DNA of 64,000 nucleotides from Hyphomicrobiaceae bacterium (GCA_020638055.1 JACKJH010000001.1:806001-870000), one strand, 5' to 3'; shown: positions 17,591-27,002, counted from the first letter of the stretch. The notes: a model not told the origin generated them from the letters alone. Program-made: numbers and translations.

Positions 17591-18358
17591 TCACTTCGTG
17601 GTGTTGAGCCCTGAAAGGAAGCTCGCGAGATCGTCGGTCATGTGGTGGATGTGCTTGGGCGGTTGCACCCAACCCTTGATCTTGGACTGGGCGGGGTGGT
17701 CCATATAGTTTGAATGAACGAGTACCGTGGTCATGCCCAATTCGTGCGGTGCCAAAAGGTTGTGCGGCATGTCTTCGAACATCGCTGCATCTTGCGGTTT
17801 AATTCCGTGCGCGCCGATGAGGTGATCGTAGGCTTCGCGTTGTTCTTTTGGCACGAACCCGGTGGCAACGATGTCGCAAATGTCTTCAAACAGATGCAGG
17901 ATGCCTAACTTTCCAGCAACGTTTTCAGCATGGCGGCGCGAGCCTGCGGTGAAGATGAGCTTGCGGCCGGGCAGTTTTTCGATAGCGGCGGCAAGATCGG
18001 GGTGCTCGGGAACGGGCGACAGGTCGATGTCGTGCACGTAGTCGAGAAAGGCTGAAGGCTCCAACTTGTGGATCTGCATCAGCCCGGCGAGCGTGGTGCC
18101 GAACTGGCGATAATAGCTTTTTTGAAGGTGGCGTGCGTAATCGTAGGACACGCCCAGATAATTCTGTATGAATTCACCCATGCGGTGGTCGACCTGAGCG
18201 AACAAATTGCAATCTGCTGGATAAAGCGTGTTGTCGAGATCGAAAACCCAAACACGCGTGGAGTCAAATCCCGGGCGGTTCAGGATTTTTTGCGCTTCGC
18301 TGCCAGAGTCTGGCTTGGCGGTTTGTTCCGTTTCGACGTCGTTGTGTTTTGGGGGCAT
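17591..18358 (-). CDS. HAD-superfamily pyrimidine 5'-nucleotidase
   Basis: A probable nucleoside monophosphatase of 255 residues. The catalytic motif is VFDLDNTLYPAD (nucleophile aspartate in DLDNT). The second HAD motif lies in IFTAGSRRHA, and the acidic motif in AAMFEDMPHNLLAPHELGM. The all-helical cap with QKSYYRQFGTTLAGLM matches the pyrimidine 5'-nucleotidase (SDT1-like, TIGR01993) family. A hydrophilic N-terminal tail of about 30 residues precedes the domain. It is followed by no other gene on its strand for 280 bp. Confidence 0.85.
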   Translation of the reverse strand: MPPKHNDVETEQTAKPDSGSEAQKILNRPGFDSTRVWVFDLDNTLYPADCNLFAQVDHRMGEFIQNYLGVSYDYARHLQKSYYRQFGTTLAGLMQIHKLEPSAFLDYVHDIDLSPVPEHPDLAAAIEKLPGRKLIFTAGSRRHAENVAGKLGILHLFEDICDIVATGFVPKEQREAYDHLIGAHGIKPQDAAMFEDMPHNLLAPHELGMTTVLVHSNYMDHPAQSKIKGWVQPPKHIHHMTDDLASFLSGLNTTK

Positions 18359-18489
18359 TCAATCGTCCGCTTTGGATCGATGGTGTCGGTGTAAATCGTG
18401 GTTTTGCATACATGAGAACGATGCCAGCGTCATGTCTTGAAAATTCGGGCAAACGAGAGGCCGACGAGATGACAAACGGGCTGATGTGC

Positions 18490-19056
18490 TTATGGCGCCT
18501 CTTGAGGTTCTGAAGCCAGAACAGCGGGAAAGGCTTTTGCAGTTTGAAGCAGGCTTTGCAGGTTATTCGCTGTGACGGGTCCGTTTTCAGCGAGGTACTT
18601 TTCAAGCCATCGCTTCAGGTATGGCTGGCGGTCCAGGCGGTCAAACAACATGGCCTGCTTGAGTGCTTCCGGTTCGGTGATGGCGAATTTTTCAGACATT
18701 TTTGTGCGAAGCGCAGGGTTCGCGAGAAGTTTGTCGAACGCGTTGTAGGCAGAGGATAGCTGGATTGCCTTGCGCGCGGCGCGCTCGCGATGCAGCGATA
18801 TTAGGAAGGGATGGCCAAAGGCGGCGTCGATCTTTGCTGCATCGTGGGGGCGGTTGGCGAAATAGACTTCGAGAGCCCTCAGTTTAGCTGGCTCGTCAGC
18901 GTCGAGATCATAGAGTTTGGATTCGGTCGCTGTGGCCACGAGATTGCCGCGCAACAGATCGGTAATCTGCATCAAGGCGGGTAGCTGAACATTGTAGTGC
19001 ACGTACAATACTGACATGAGCGCGCCGAAGGCGACGCCGAGAACAAATTTGAACAT
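18490..19056 (-). CDS. hypothetical membrane-anchored protein, 188 aa
   Basis: I do not recognise this family. ATG 19056 is chosen because it begins directly with a hydrophobic anchor (FKFVLGVAFGALMSVLYVHY). The longer frame to 19116 adds 20 polar residues. The remainder is soluble and mostly helical with many charged residues (KLRALEVYFANRPHDAAKID), ending LASEPQEAP. It is probably exposed to the periplasm. It lies between the HAD nucleotidase and ABC exporter genes on the same strand, without close spacing to either. Confidence 0.7.
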   Translation of the reverse strand: MFKFVLGVAFGALMSVLYVHYNVQLPALMQITDLLRGNLVATATESKLYDLDADEPAKLRALEVYFANRPHDAAKIDAAFGHPFLISLHRERAARKAIQLSSAYNAFDKLLANPALRTKMSEKFAITEPEALKQAMLFDRLDRQPYLKRWLEKYLAENGPVTANNLQSLLQTAKAFPAVLASEPQEAP

Positions 19057-19226
19057 AGGGTGTGCCGTTGGTTCGTGTGGCCTAAATGGAAATTGGCGAA
19101 TTGGCGAGCGTTGCACGAACTGCGATCCTGCGCATCAAGAGCTGGGCCGCGGTGGTGAAAAAAACCGGCGCGGATAAACCGCACCTGGGCCGGCCCCGGC
19201 AATGTAGCGTTGAGAAAGGTGGCGGG

Positions 19227-20816
19227 TCAATTTTCGCGGGGCGCTAACGACCGACCGATGCCCATGACGAGCGCCAGCAGCAGTGCTGGGCCGAGTGCCA
19301 GCCAGGAGCCGGCTGCCGCGCCTGCGGCAGTTGCCGCAGCGAGGATGGAGGCCAACGCTTCCAGTACAGTGGAAACGCGTGAAGCCACCTGTCTGCGGCG
19401 GAAATTCGTGCGCCTCGCCTGGGAGCGAAACCATAGCTGAATGAGGATCGCGCAACTGGCTCCCACCAGGACGCCGGAAAAAATAACGCCTGCGCCCCAA
19501 AGCGAGATTAACGCCATGGCGATGACAAAGGGCGACACCACGGCTGCTATCACTGTGAGAACGGAAACCACCTTGGCGGCGGTAAGTTTTGCGTTGTGAA
19601 CGGGTGCGGTTGCGACGAGGTCGGGTGCGTCTTCGCCGGAGATGGCCAGCCAGGCCAATGCGCCGGCTAGTTGACCGGCTGCCATGACAAGTACGGGCGC
19701 AAGGATTGTCTCAACATTTGATCTTGTTCCGAAGCTGACCCAGAGCATGAGTGCGGGTGGGATCAGATAGAGCATCTGCATCAATGTTTGTGACACAAGC
19801 CATGGGTCTCGGCGCAGCAGAGTCCATTCCTTGATGACCAACGTGGCAAAGGTGGAGCGTTGGTTGAAAGTGCAGTGCCGTGATTGCGCCGTGCTGTGCT
19901 TGTGGACTTCACTCATACCCATTGCGGCGATGGCATGGGTTTGGAATTCGCCTGCACCACGTCGCAAAACAATGACGAAAAACAACGCGACGGCGGCAAA
20001 CGTGCCGAGGAGCGGTGCGATTGAGCCCATGGCTGCCTCGGCTGGCAACCAGGCCAGGCTTGTGGTTTCAGGCAGGCCCGCAATTACGGCTTTTGAATTC
20101 AACAAGGCGTATCGCGACATTGAGCCATAGGAGAGGATGGCGACGATCTGGATTCCAATCAGGAACGATGCGCCAACGACGGCTGCTGTGATCTGCGCCA
20201 CAAGGCGCGTACGCTTTGGGCCCATGCGCTTGAACAACGTCAAGGTTACGAGAACGGCCAACCCGGCTGCTACGGCGGACAGCGCCAAGACCATGGTATA
20301 GGCGGCCAACCAGTGAGCGCCGTCGAGCCATGCTGCGACGTTGATGAATGGCGCAACAAGCAGGCTGGACATCAGCGCGGTGGTGATGACCATGCCTATG
20401 ATGCGGACAGCGAAAAGATGACGCGCGGGTGCTGGCGATGAAAGGATGAGGTCGAGGTCGTCACGGGTATAAAAGGCGCGTGTTACTTGTTCGAGCGCCT
20501 GTGAGACCATCATCGTGAACGACAGGACAAGACTCATGGAGACAATGGCGAGCATTGTTTTTTCGGTGCCTGCCGTAGCCGGCAAATGGGGTGACAGAAC
20601 CAGGTAGGCGATGCCATGCAGACCTACGGCAAACAACGCCATGCCGATGATTACGGCGCGGTCCTTGAGCTTGCGGCCACCAGACATCAGCATCGTCCAG
20701 TCGCGCCAGGCAAGGCGTGCTTCGTGGCGTGCAAACCAACCGAGGTTCGCGTTGACCGGCGATGTCCTGGCGATTACCTGGTATGGGTGCACGCTGAGCG
20801 CTTGTGGCGTGCTCAT
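19227..20816 (-). CDS. ABC-2 type exporter, permease subunit
   Basis: A large membrane protein of 529 residues with about 12 hydrophobic segments arranged as two halves. A cytosolic N-terminal stretch (FARHEARLAWRDWTMLMSGG) is followed by the first helix, as in bacterial ABC-2 permeases. Its start overlaps the upstream ATPase gene stop by four bases (ATGA), which shows the two are made together. The exported substrate is unknown. No accessory periplasmic protein is near. Confidence 0.85.
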   Translation of the reverse strand: MSTPQALSVHPYQVIARTSPVNANLGWFARHEARLAWRDWTMLMSGGRKLKDRAVIIGMALFAVGLHGIAYLVLSPHLPATAGTEKTMLAIVSMSLVLSFTMMVSQALEQVTRAFYTRDDLDLILSSPAPARHLFAVRIIGMVITTALMSSLLVAPFINVAAWLDGAHWLAAYTMVLALSAVAAGLAVLVTLTLFKRMGPKRTRLVAQITAAVVGASFLIGIQIVAILSYGSMSRYALLNSKAVIAGLPETTSLAWLPAEAAMGSIAPLLGTFAAVALFFVIVLRRGAGEFQTHAIAAMGMSEVHKHSTAQSRHCTFNQRSTFATLVIKEWTLLRRDPWLVSQTLMQMLYLIPPALMLWVSFGTRSNVETILAPVLVMAAGQLAGALAWLAISGEDAPDLVATAPVHNAKLTAAKVVSVLTVIAAVVSPFVIAMALISLWGAGVIFSGVLVGASCAILIQLWFRSQARRTNFRRRQVASRVSTVLEALASILAAATAAGAAAGSWLALGPALLLALVMGIGRSLAPREN

Positions 20817-21649
20817 GCCAGGACCTCAAGTGCTGCCACATGGGGAGCTTTTGCATTTGCCTTGTATGGGGCGTCCTGTTGCTCTTTCTCCTTGACGATA
20901 TCCAGGAAGATGTCTTCGAGGCTTTCGCCGCTGGTGCCGCTTGTGTGACGAAGATCTTCGAGCGTTCCCTCCGCCAGCAGTTTTCCCTTGGCGATGACGC
21001 CGATACGGTCGGACATGCGTTCTGCCACTTCGAGGATATGCGTCGTCATAATGATCGTGACGCCCTGCGAAACGAGATGGCGCAGCACGGCCTTGACCTG
21101 ACGGGCCGAGCCTGCGTCGAGGCCGGTAAGCGGTTCGTCGAGAATGATAAGCCTGGGTTCGTGAATGAGGGCGCCGGCCAGTGCCACTTTCTGGCGCATG
21201 CCTTTTGAAAACCCTCCGCAGCGTTCGTTTGACTTGGTGCCGAGCCCAAATACGTCAATGAGCTGATCGGCTTTGGCGCGGGCCACTTCGGCGTTCATTC
21301 CCCAAAGGCCGGCGACGAAGGCGAGATATTCAAGCGGCGTCAGCTTGTCGTAGATCATCGGCTCGTCAGGTACCCAGGCGAGCACGCGCTTTGCCGAAAT
21401 CGGGTCGGTTAGCGCATTGATGCCGCAGATTTCAATGTTGCCTGCGTCCGGCTTCAAAAGGCCGGCGATCATGCGCAGGGTGGTGGTCTTGCCTGCGCCG
21501 TTGGGGCCGAGCAGTGCGTAGAACTCGCCGGCCTTGATCGTCAACGAAAGCTCGTCAACGGCGGGTTCTTCGAAAGACTTGGCAAGATCGCGGATTTGGA
21601 GCGCTGGGGGCGCGATGAGGTGGGACATGGGACGCTTCACTCGTGACAT
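20813..21649 (-). CDS. ABC transporter ATP-binding protein
   Basis: The ATPase partner of the permease that follows. The P-loop is LLGPNGAGKTTT, the signature segment GGFSKGMRQKVALAGAL, Walker B LIILDEPLTGLD, and the switch histidine is in IIMTTHILEVAE. Of 278 residues, the last 40 form a variable tail. An alternative ATG at 21628 would drop the first seven residues. The overall pattern is that of a CcmA/NatA-like drug or lipid exporter ATPase. Confidence 0.93.
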   Translation of the reverse strand: MSRVKRPMSHLIAPPALQIRDLAKSFEEPAVDELSLTIKAGEFYALLGPNGAGKTTTLRMIAGLLKPDAGNIEICGINALTDPISAKRVLAWVPDEPMIYDKLTPLEYLAFVAGLWGMNAEVARAKADQLIDVFGLGTKSNERCGGFSKGMRQKVALAGALIHEPRLIILDEPLTGLDAGSARQVKAVLRHLVSQGVTIIMTTHILEVAERMSDRIGVIAKGKLLAEGTLEDLRHTSGTSGESLEDIFLDIVKEKEQQDAPYKANAKAPHVAALEVLA

Positions 21650-21756
21650 GGTTCATCCCGGGACGCCTGTTCACGGCGGCTTAGGACATCGCTGGATATG
21701 CTCTGAAGTGTAGCGAAGTTGGGTTGAAGAGGGGTGAAGGCGAAGGGTGGGTTGGC

Positions 21757-21862
21757 TAGATCGCGTTCACTTTTCACGGAATCGCGAACGCGATCTATTT
21801 TCCTTTATTTTGAGCATGTTCTTCACGCCGAACCGCGTACACTTCGGCTGAACATGCTCTAG
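21757..21862. repeat. family A repeat with compensated stem
   Basis: The first hairpin pairs AGATCGCGTTC with GAACGCGATCT (21758-21797). The second (21812-21860) pairs GAGCATGTTC with GAACATGCTC and GCCGAA with TTCGGC. Compared with the other copies, the outer arm has changed from GTTT/AAAC to GTTC/GAAC on both sides, a compensating pair. It lies between rplS and the ABC genes. Confidence 0.88.
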
Positions 21863-21882
21863 CCCATGCCGGCTGCGAAAGA

Positions 21883-21914
21883 AAAAAGGCGGCCCATGCG
21901 GACCGCCCTTTTCG
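21883..21914 (-). terminator. intrinsic terminator after rplS
   Basis: Read on the minus strand, GGGCGGTCC and GGGCCGCC form a stem around GCAT and are followed by TTTTTTC. It lies about 25 bp after the rplS stop. Confidence 0.8.
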
Positions 21915-21937
21915 AACCAATCAATCCGGCTGACGGA

Positions 21938-22648
21938 TTATTCTTTCGCTTCGCCCTCTGCTTGGGCGTCCTTGGCGGCAGCTTCAGCTTCAGCGGCGGC
22001 CGCGGCGTCTGCCTCAGCCTTGGCCTGCTCGGCGGAGGCAGCAGCGATGATGCTCTGCGCCTGACCGACCCAGTCCTCTTTCTCGATGCGGCCATCGAGC
22101 TGCAGGTTCTCGTCGACGTTGGCGATATCTTCGTCGGAGAAGTTGGCAATCTGCTCCAGCTTGATGCAGTTGAGCTGCTTCAGGCGCGCCTTCATATCAT
22201 CGTCGATGCCATTGATCTGTGTCAGGTCCTCAGCCTCGCCCTTCTGCTTCTTGAAGCCCTTCCAGGCGGCATTCAGACGGCGGGCGCGGGCATCGGTGCG
22301 CTCTACGATGCGGGCGGACTTACCGCGGCGGCCACGCAGATAATAAAGTTTGGCGCGGCGGACCTTGCCTCGGCGCAGGACTTCGATGGAGGTGATGAAG
22401 GGCGAATAAATCGGGAAAACGCGTTCAACGCCTTCGCCATAGGAAATCTTGCGGACGGTGAAGTTCTCGTTGATGCCGGCGCCAGAGCGGGCAATGCAGA
22501 CGCCTTCGTAGGCCTGGTTACGGGTATTATTACCCTCAACAACCTTGACCATGATCTTGAGTGTATCGCCGGGGCCAAATTCAGGTACAGCGCGCTTGGC
22601 GGTGATGGCCTTGATCTGCTCGAGTTCGAGCTCTTTGATGATGTTCAT
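21938..22648 (-). CDS. rplS: 50S ribosomal protein L19 with extra helix-hairpin-helix domain
   Basis: L19 sits at the 30S-50S interface of the ribosome. Residues 1-125 are a normal L19 (FGPGDTLKIMVKVVEGN, then VRKISYGEGVERVFPIYSP and VRRAKLYYLRGRRGK). The protein continues to 236 residues, well beyond the usual 115-150. Residues about 140-200 (DLTQINGIDDDMKARL, LEQIANFSDEDIANVDE, GRIEKEDWVGQAQ) look like the helix-hairpin-helix domain that alphaproteobacteria often attach to ribosomal protein L21 or NuoE. A tail of Ala, Glu and Lys ends the protein. No trmD or rimM is adjacent. Confidence 0.93.
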   Translation of the reverse strand: MNIIKELELEQIKAITAKRAVPEFGPGDTLKIMVKVVEGNNTRNQAYEGVCIARSGAGINENFTVRKISYGEGVERVFPIYSPFITSIEVLRRGKVRRAKLYYLRGRRGKSARIVERTDARARRLNAAWKGFKKQKGEAEDLTQINGIDDDMKARLKQLNCIKLEQIANFSDEDIANVDENLQLDGRIEKEDWVGQAQSIIAAASAEQAKAEADAAAAAEAEAAAKDAQAEGEAKE

Positions 22649-22784
22649 CTTCTTTAGTCCTTGATTTTGTTCATCAAAGCAGAGGAGCCGCAGGACCCTG
22701 ACCCGGCCTTTTCGGGCGGGCGGGAAGCGGCTCGTGCGGCCCGGATTTCCGGGCGTCCCAGCTTGGGAAATTCTTGTTGGCCGG

Positions 22785-22813
22785 GTGATAGCCGAAGTTC
22801 ACCGTTTTGTCGA
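22785..22813 (-). promoter_or_regulatory. possible sigma-70 promoter for rplS
   Basis: On the minus strand TCGACA (22813-22808) and TATCAC (22790-22785) are separated by 17 bases. This would give a leader of about 130 nt before rplS. The leader contains a short perfect hairpin, GCCCGGA with TCCGGGC (22739-22754). Confidence 0.4.
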
Positions 22814-22869
22814 GCGGGTGCTTGGCGGGAGAAATAGCCGCATGCTGCCGAATTATTGACCCTACGACC

Positions 22870-24039
22870 CTATTGCAGGGCGCCGGGGACAGGGGGTGGT
22901 TTTTTGGTGACCGTTGCACCGCTTTGGGGTGATCCAGCTTCTGTGTTGTTCGCGTGTCCGTTGGTTCGCACCATGACGGATGCGGTGGTTCCGACGCGAA
23001 GTTCTATGTTGGCCGGCAGCTTTTTGATCGATACCTTAACCGGTATTCGCTGCGCCAGCCTGATCCATTCAAACGATGGCTGCACTGTGGGCAGCAGGCG
23101 CTGTGAGGTGCTGCCGTCTTGCTGGGCTATGCCCCAGGCGATGCTATCGACCGTCCCTTCGATGGTTGTGTCGGGATAACTCATTAGTGTGATGAATGCT
23201 GCGTCGCCGGGTTTGAGTGTGCCCACCGTGGTTTCACGAAAATAAGCGTCGACCCAGAAGCTTTGCCGATCGACCAGAGCCATGGCGGCGGCGCCGGCGT
23301 TGGCTTGGCTGCCCAGCCTGAGGTTCAGGTTTGTTACGTATCCATCGACAGACGCACGTTGCTCGGTGAATTCCAGGTTGAGGCGGGCATTGTCCAGATT
23401 TGCTTTGGCACTTCGCAGTTGAGCGTTTTGATCTCCTTTTGCACCGCGCTTGGCGATGGCCGTGGCGCGTTGTGCCTCGGCCTGGGCGAGTGCACTTTCA
23501 GCCTGTGACAGCGCCGCCGTGCTGCGGTCCAAATTGGCGCGGTCGACGTCATAGTTCTTCTTTTGGGCGTCGTAGTTAGCGACCGACAGGTTACCGTCCT
23601 TGACGAGCCTCTCGTAGCGATCCAGTTGATTTTTGGATTGCACCAGCGCGGCTTGGGCAGAACGTAATTGCGCCTGCGCCTGGTCTACCGAGGCTTTGGC
23701 CTGCATAACCTGGGCATCTGCGGCTTCAACCTGCCTGCCGAGACTGTCGAGTTGATCGACGGTGGCATCGTACTGGGCTTTGGCTTGTGCGAGTGCAACT
23801 TTGAATGTGCGCTGGTCAATCCGGAAGAGCAGGTCTCCAGCTTTGACCGCCTGATTATCCGTTATGGGCAGTTCGGTGATGGGGCCCGATACGCGTGGCG
23901 TCACCTGAATGACATTGGCTCTCACCTGGCCGTCGCGGGTCCAGGGATTGGCGACGTAGTCAAAATATTTCAACGTAACGAGCAGCACCGCCACCGCAAC
24001 GACGAATATGGTCAAGAGAACTTGCAGCGTCTTTTTCAT
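22870..24039 (-). CDS. HlyD/EmrA-type membrane fusion protein
   Basis: A periplasmic adaptor that links an inner-membrane transporter to an outer-membrane channel. It has 389 residues with one N-terminal anchor (LQVLLTIFVVAVAVLLVTLKYF). The lipoyl half-motifs follow (NVIQVTPRVSGPITELPITDNQAVKAGD, seen in pieces). A long coiled coil rich in Ala and Gln spans about residues 80-215, and a beta-barrel contains VTNLNLRLGSQANAG. It is four bases downstream of the DUF1656 gene and part of the same efflux operon. Confidence 0.92.
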   Translation of the reverse strand: MKKTLQVLLTIFVVAVAVLLVTLKYFDYVANPWTRDGQVRANVIQVTPRVSGPITELPITDNQAVKAGDLLFRIDQRTFKVALAQAKAQYDATVDQLDSLGRQVEAADAQVMQAKASVDQAQAQLRSAQAALVQSKNQLDRYERLVKDGNLSVANYDAQKKNYDVDRANLDRSTAALSQAESALAQAEAQRATAIAKRGAKGDQNAQLRSAKANLDNARLNLEFTEQRASVDGYVTNLNLRLGSQANAGAAAMALVDRQSFWVDAYFRETTVGTLKPGDAAFITLMSYPDTTIEGTVDSIAWGIAQQDGSTSQRLLPTVQPSFEWIRLAQRIPVKVSIKKLPANIELRVGTTASVMVRTNGHANNTEAGSPQSGATVTKKPPPVPGALQ

Positions 24040-24043
24040 TTTT

Positions 24044-24247
24044 TCAAATGGGTATCAGGAGTTGACCAATGAGGATGGTATAAATAGCGCTTAGGGCTAT
24101 GAAGACGAGTGTGGGAGCAGAAAAATACCGCGTCCATCGCAGGCGATTGAGAAGGATCGCGGTAAGCCATGCGAAGATGAGCCCCAAGGTCGCGACCACC
24201 AAGAGTGGTGGAAGGTACACTTCTCCGAAGTTTATCTCCGTTGGCAT
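24044..24247 (-). CDS. DUF1656 (AaeX-like) small membrane protein
   Basis: A 67-residue protein with two hydrophobic helices (LPPLLVVATLGLIFAWLTAI and APTLVFIALSAIYTILIG). It begins MPTEINFGEVYLPPL, the typical DUF1656 start. This family, AaeX in E. coli, occurs between the genes of FUSC-type transporters and their HlyD partners. That is exactly the position here, four bases before the HlyD gene and 115 bp after the FUSC gene. Confidence 0.9.
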   Translation of the reverse strand: MPTEINFGEVYLPPLLVVATLGLIFAWLTAILLNRLRWTRYFSAPTLVFIALSAIYTILIGQLLIPI

Positions 24248-24362
24248 GGGGCGCGAACTCCAATTTTTATTTCAACTTCGACATTTATCTTGTGTGTATT
24301 TTGCCTGGAAGCTGAGAGAACCTTTTGACGTTGGGCTGCTTCACGCTCTTGTGCAGCATGAT

Positions 24363-26552
24363 CTAAAACCTCGTCTCGCTAAGCCGCTGCCACCCGACAT
24401 GACTGGCGTTGCGCGCCACGCCGAGCACAGCCATCGAAATTCCGCGATATGCGGAAAGAACGCGTTGCATGTGTGCTGTTCCTTCGGCTTCTTGTTCATT
24501 GGGTGCGCCTTCAGTCGATGCCGCATCAGTGATAATTTTCTCGATCGTTTTCAGTTTTTGGTCGAGTTGGGTTTCCACGGCGGCGATGTTGGACAGGTGG
24601 CTTTGATCTAGCAGTTCCTGGACTACTTTTTCGATGCCAATGCGCCAGCCAATAACCTCATCGCGCAATCGTTCCACCCAAATTTCATCGGCGTCCCGTT
24701 TGCGCATTTCAACCAGGTCGGCTGTGCGATAGGCGACGGCGTGCAGGTTGTTGGTCAGGTGCTTGAGCGCCTTGAGATCGTCACTGCTTGCAGCGGCGGC
24801 GGGCAACTTGTCGATCCATGTGTCGATGCGGGCGGGGAGCGTGCGTAGCTGGTTCATATGATATGCACGCAATTGGCGCGCCCACCATGTGTTGGCCGAG
24901 TGCCGGTCCCATTTCATGCTGCCAAGAACGGACACCAAGCTGTTTGCGAAACGTCTAATCATACGGCGAATGACATGTTCGGGGCGGAACGATATTGGCA
25001 CCCGCTGCAGCAGTGTCAAAAGCAGCAGTATGATCAGGAGCGCGGCTACGACGTTCATTGCATAAACTGCGCTGTAGGTCTGGTTCTCGTTGGAAACCTG
25101 GATAATCAGCATGAATAACGCAATGCCAAGGAAGCGCCCGACCTGTAGTTCTTCTGTGTGGAACAGCCAGGCTACGATGAATATGGCCGTAAAAATCATC
25201 GTGCCGAGCTGAAGAAATCCGGACAGGTGCGGCATGATGAAAATGTGGGCGATTGCGCCGTAGACACTGGCGACGACGGCTGGCAGGGCGAGTTTCGTCG
25301 CTGTTACCCAGGGCATGCGGCCAAGGTTGATTGCCAGAATCACAGTGAGCACGAGCACAACTGGGCCATCGGGTAGAGCAGGTACGTAGATGTATGTGAA
25401 GAACGCAAGCCAGATTGCACAAAACTGGAATGCCACAATTGCCATGTGCTCGGGGTCAGGAATAAGGATCCACGCTCGATTTGCCCGCTGGCGGGATACC
25501 GCGGGCCCTTTGTCAACGGCGTCCGCGGCCGCGGCGTTCAGTCGTTGTGTATCGTGGTCAAGATCTTGGTAAATTTCATGGCGTAGCAATTGCTCGCCCT
25601 GGTGGAAGGGGTTGGCAGAGGCGGTTGTTTCTTGCGGCGTATCACTTGGATTGAGGGTTTGGGGTCGGCGTGGTTCAGCCTGGCGGCACAAGATGTGCGA
25701 TGTGTTCTCAAGTCTCTTAGACAATTCAACGAGTGTTCGATCAAGACGATCGAGGTCGCTGCTGCCAATACCGGCATTTCCAAGCTCGAATGATAGGTCG
25801 AGACGGTCAACGTTTGCGGAGATGGTTTGCAGGCGCCGGCTGATTTCGTGCCACGCGTCATCGTGCTGGCGCAGTTCAAAGCTCTCCATTTGTGCTGACG
25901 TCAGCAGTGTCGGGATGTTCATGAAATTTCGCGCGATCTGCTCTTGCAGTTCATCGCTGCCTGAGGGCATCTGGTGATGTGCCGTTTCAGGTTTGTCATG
26001 GTGCGCATGTCGGCGCACAACGTTGATCCTATCGCGCAGCAGACTTATCTGCTTATCGATTACATCACGAAGTTTGCCATACGTCGATCGATGGGAGAGT
26101 AGAAGGGCCAGCACGGTAAAGCAAAGTACGCCAAGCAAAGTTTCCCTGGCGCGAAGCTCCACAATGTAGAAGCTGCGAGCGCTATCGAAGCCCGACATGA
26201 TGGACAACAGCGGCACGATGAAGCCGCAGCAGTACCAGAAATAATAGATTTCAGGGTCGTTCTGCATCCGCCAAATGCAAAAGCAGACCCAAACGCAGGT
26301 GAAGAGTGTAAATAACCAACGCTCCTGCGCGAACAGCGCGATTAGAGCCAAGGCAACAAGAATGGCCACTGCGGTTCCGGTTAGACGCTGGAGTGCCTTG
26401 AATATGGATTCGCCCATGGTTGACAGGCCAATCATCGCTACAGCCAGTCCCGCCCAATAGGGCCGTTCCCAGTTCATCCACAAGGCAATGCCGTACGCCA
26501 AGGTGATGCCACCGGCGATTATAAATGCAGATCTTGTGCGATCCGAAAGCAC
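24363..26552 (-). CDS. FUSC-family (AaeB-like) efflux transporter
   Basis: A large inner-membrane transporter of 729 residues. Two hydrophobic blocks are visible: residues about 10-155 (FIIAGGITLAYGIALWMNWERPYWAGLAVAM in pieces) and about 370-510 (HMAIVAFQFCAIWLAFFTYIYVPALP and following). They are separated by a cytosolic helical region and followed by a C-terminal helical domain. This is the duplicated arrangement of the FUSC/AaeB/YccS group, which exports aromatic acids and similar compounds. With the DUF1656 and HlyD genes downstream it forms an Aae-like efflux operon. No adjacent regulator or outer-membrane factor is seen. Confidence 0.9.
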   Translation of the reverse strand: MLSDRTRSAFIIAGGITLAYGIALWMNWERPYWAGLAVAMIGLSTMGESIFKALQRLTGTAVAILVALALIALFAQERWLFTLFTCVWVCFCIWRMQNDPEIYYFWYCCGFIVPLLSIMSGFDSARSFYIVELRARETLLGVLCFTVLALLLSHRSTYGKLRDVIDKQISLLRDRINVVRRHAHHDKPETAHHQMPSGSDELQEQIARNFMNIPTLLTSAQMESFELRQHDDAWHEISRRLQTISANVDRLDLSFELGNAGIGSSDLDRLDRTLVELSKRLENTSHILCRQAEPRRPQTLNPSDTPQETTASANPFHQGEQLLRHEIYQDLDHDTQRLNAAAADAVDKGPAVSRQRANRAWILIPDPEHMAIVAFQFCAIWLAFFTYIYVPALPDGPVVLVLTVILAINLGRMPWVTATKLALPAVVASVYGAIAHIFIMPHLSGFLQLGTMIFTAIFIVAWLFHTEELQVGRFLGIALFMLIIQVSNENQTYSAVYAMNVVAALLIILLLLTLLQRVPISFRPEHVIRRMIRRFANSLVSVLGSMKWDRHSANTWWARQLRAYHMNQLRTLPARIDTWIDKLPAAAASSDDLKALKHLTNNLHAVAYRTADLVEMRKRDADEIWVERLRDEVIGWRIGIEKVVQELLDQSHLSNIAAVETQLDQKLKTIEKIITDAASTEGAPNEQEAEGTAHMQRVLSAYRGISMAVLGVARNASHVGWQRLSETRF

Positions 26553-26669
26553 TTAAGTTTATCGCTGAAAATATGGAGTGATGGTTGTTGTCAAACTGTG
26601 AGTGATCTTCAAAGTAGCAATGGTTAGAATGGTAGCCAAGCACTAAGTATGTTTGCGGAATTTTATGTC

Positions 26670-26775
26670 CTAGAGCGCTTTTCGATCCGATGGAATCGGA
26701 TCAGCGCTCTAACTTTTTGGCTTGGTCGCATTTTCTGCGACGAACCGGTATCCACTTCGTCGGAAAATGCTCTAG
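26670..26775. repeat. family B bipartite palindromic repeat
   Basis: A full single copy bounded by CTAG at both ends. The first hairpin is GAGCGCTTTTCGATCCG with CGGATCAGCGCTC. The second is GCATTTTC with GAAAATGC, enclosing CGACGAA with TTCGTCG and the loop CCGGTATCCAC. It lies in the 450-base gap between the FUSC gene and the peroxiredoxin gene. I see no gene in the remainder of that gap. Confidence 0.9.
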
Positions 26776-26981
26776 CTTGGTGAATGATGCCGATTGGCGA
26801 ATGCGAAACCGGGCCACCTTTGCAGGTGCAAAGCGTGGCCCCGCGGCGTGAGCGCGTTGGCATGTAAGGCGGGGTGGCATGTGAAGCTGAGTGGTGGTTC
26901 ACATGGAGCAGGGGGCACGCGGTTTCACGCCATAAGGTGGCCATTCGGGCATCTTCGACATGGGCATCTTCGACGCGGGCA

Positions 26982-26999
26982 GTGAGAAAGGCGGGCTAG
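26982..26999. repeat. family C terminal fragment, inverted
   Basis: GTGAGAAAGGCGGGCTAG is the reverse complement of the left end of family C (CTAGCCCGCCTTTCTCAC). It lies three bases from the stop codon of the peroxiredoxin gene. Confidence 0.65.
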
Positions 27000-27002
27000 C
27001 CG

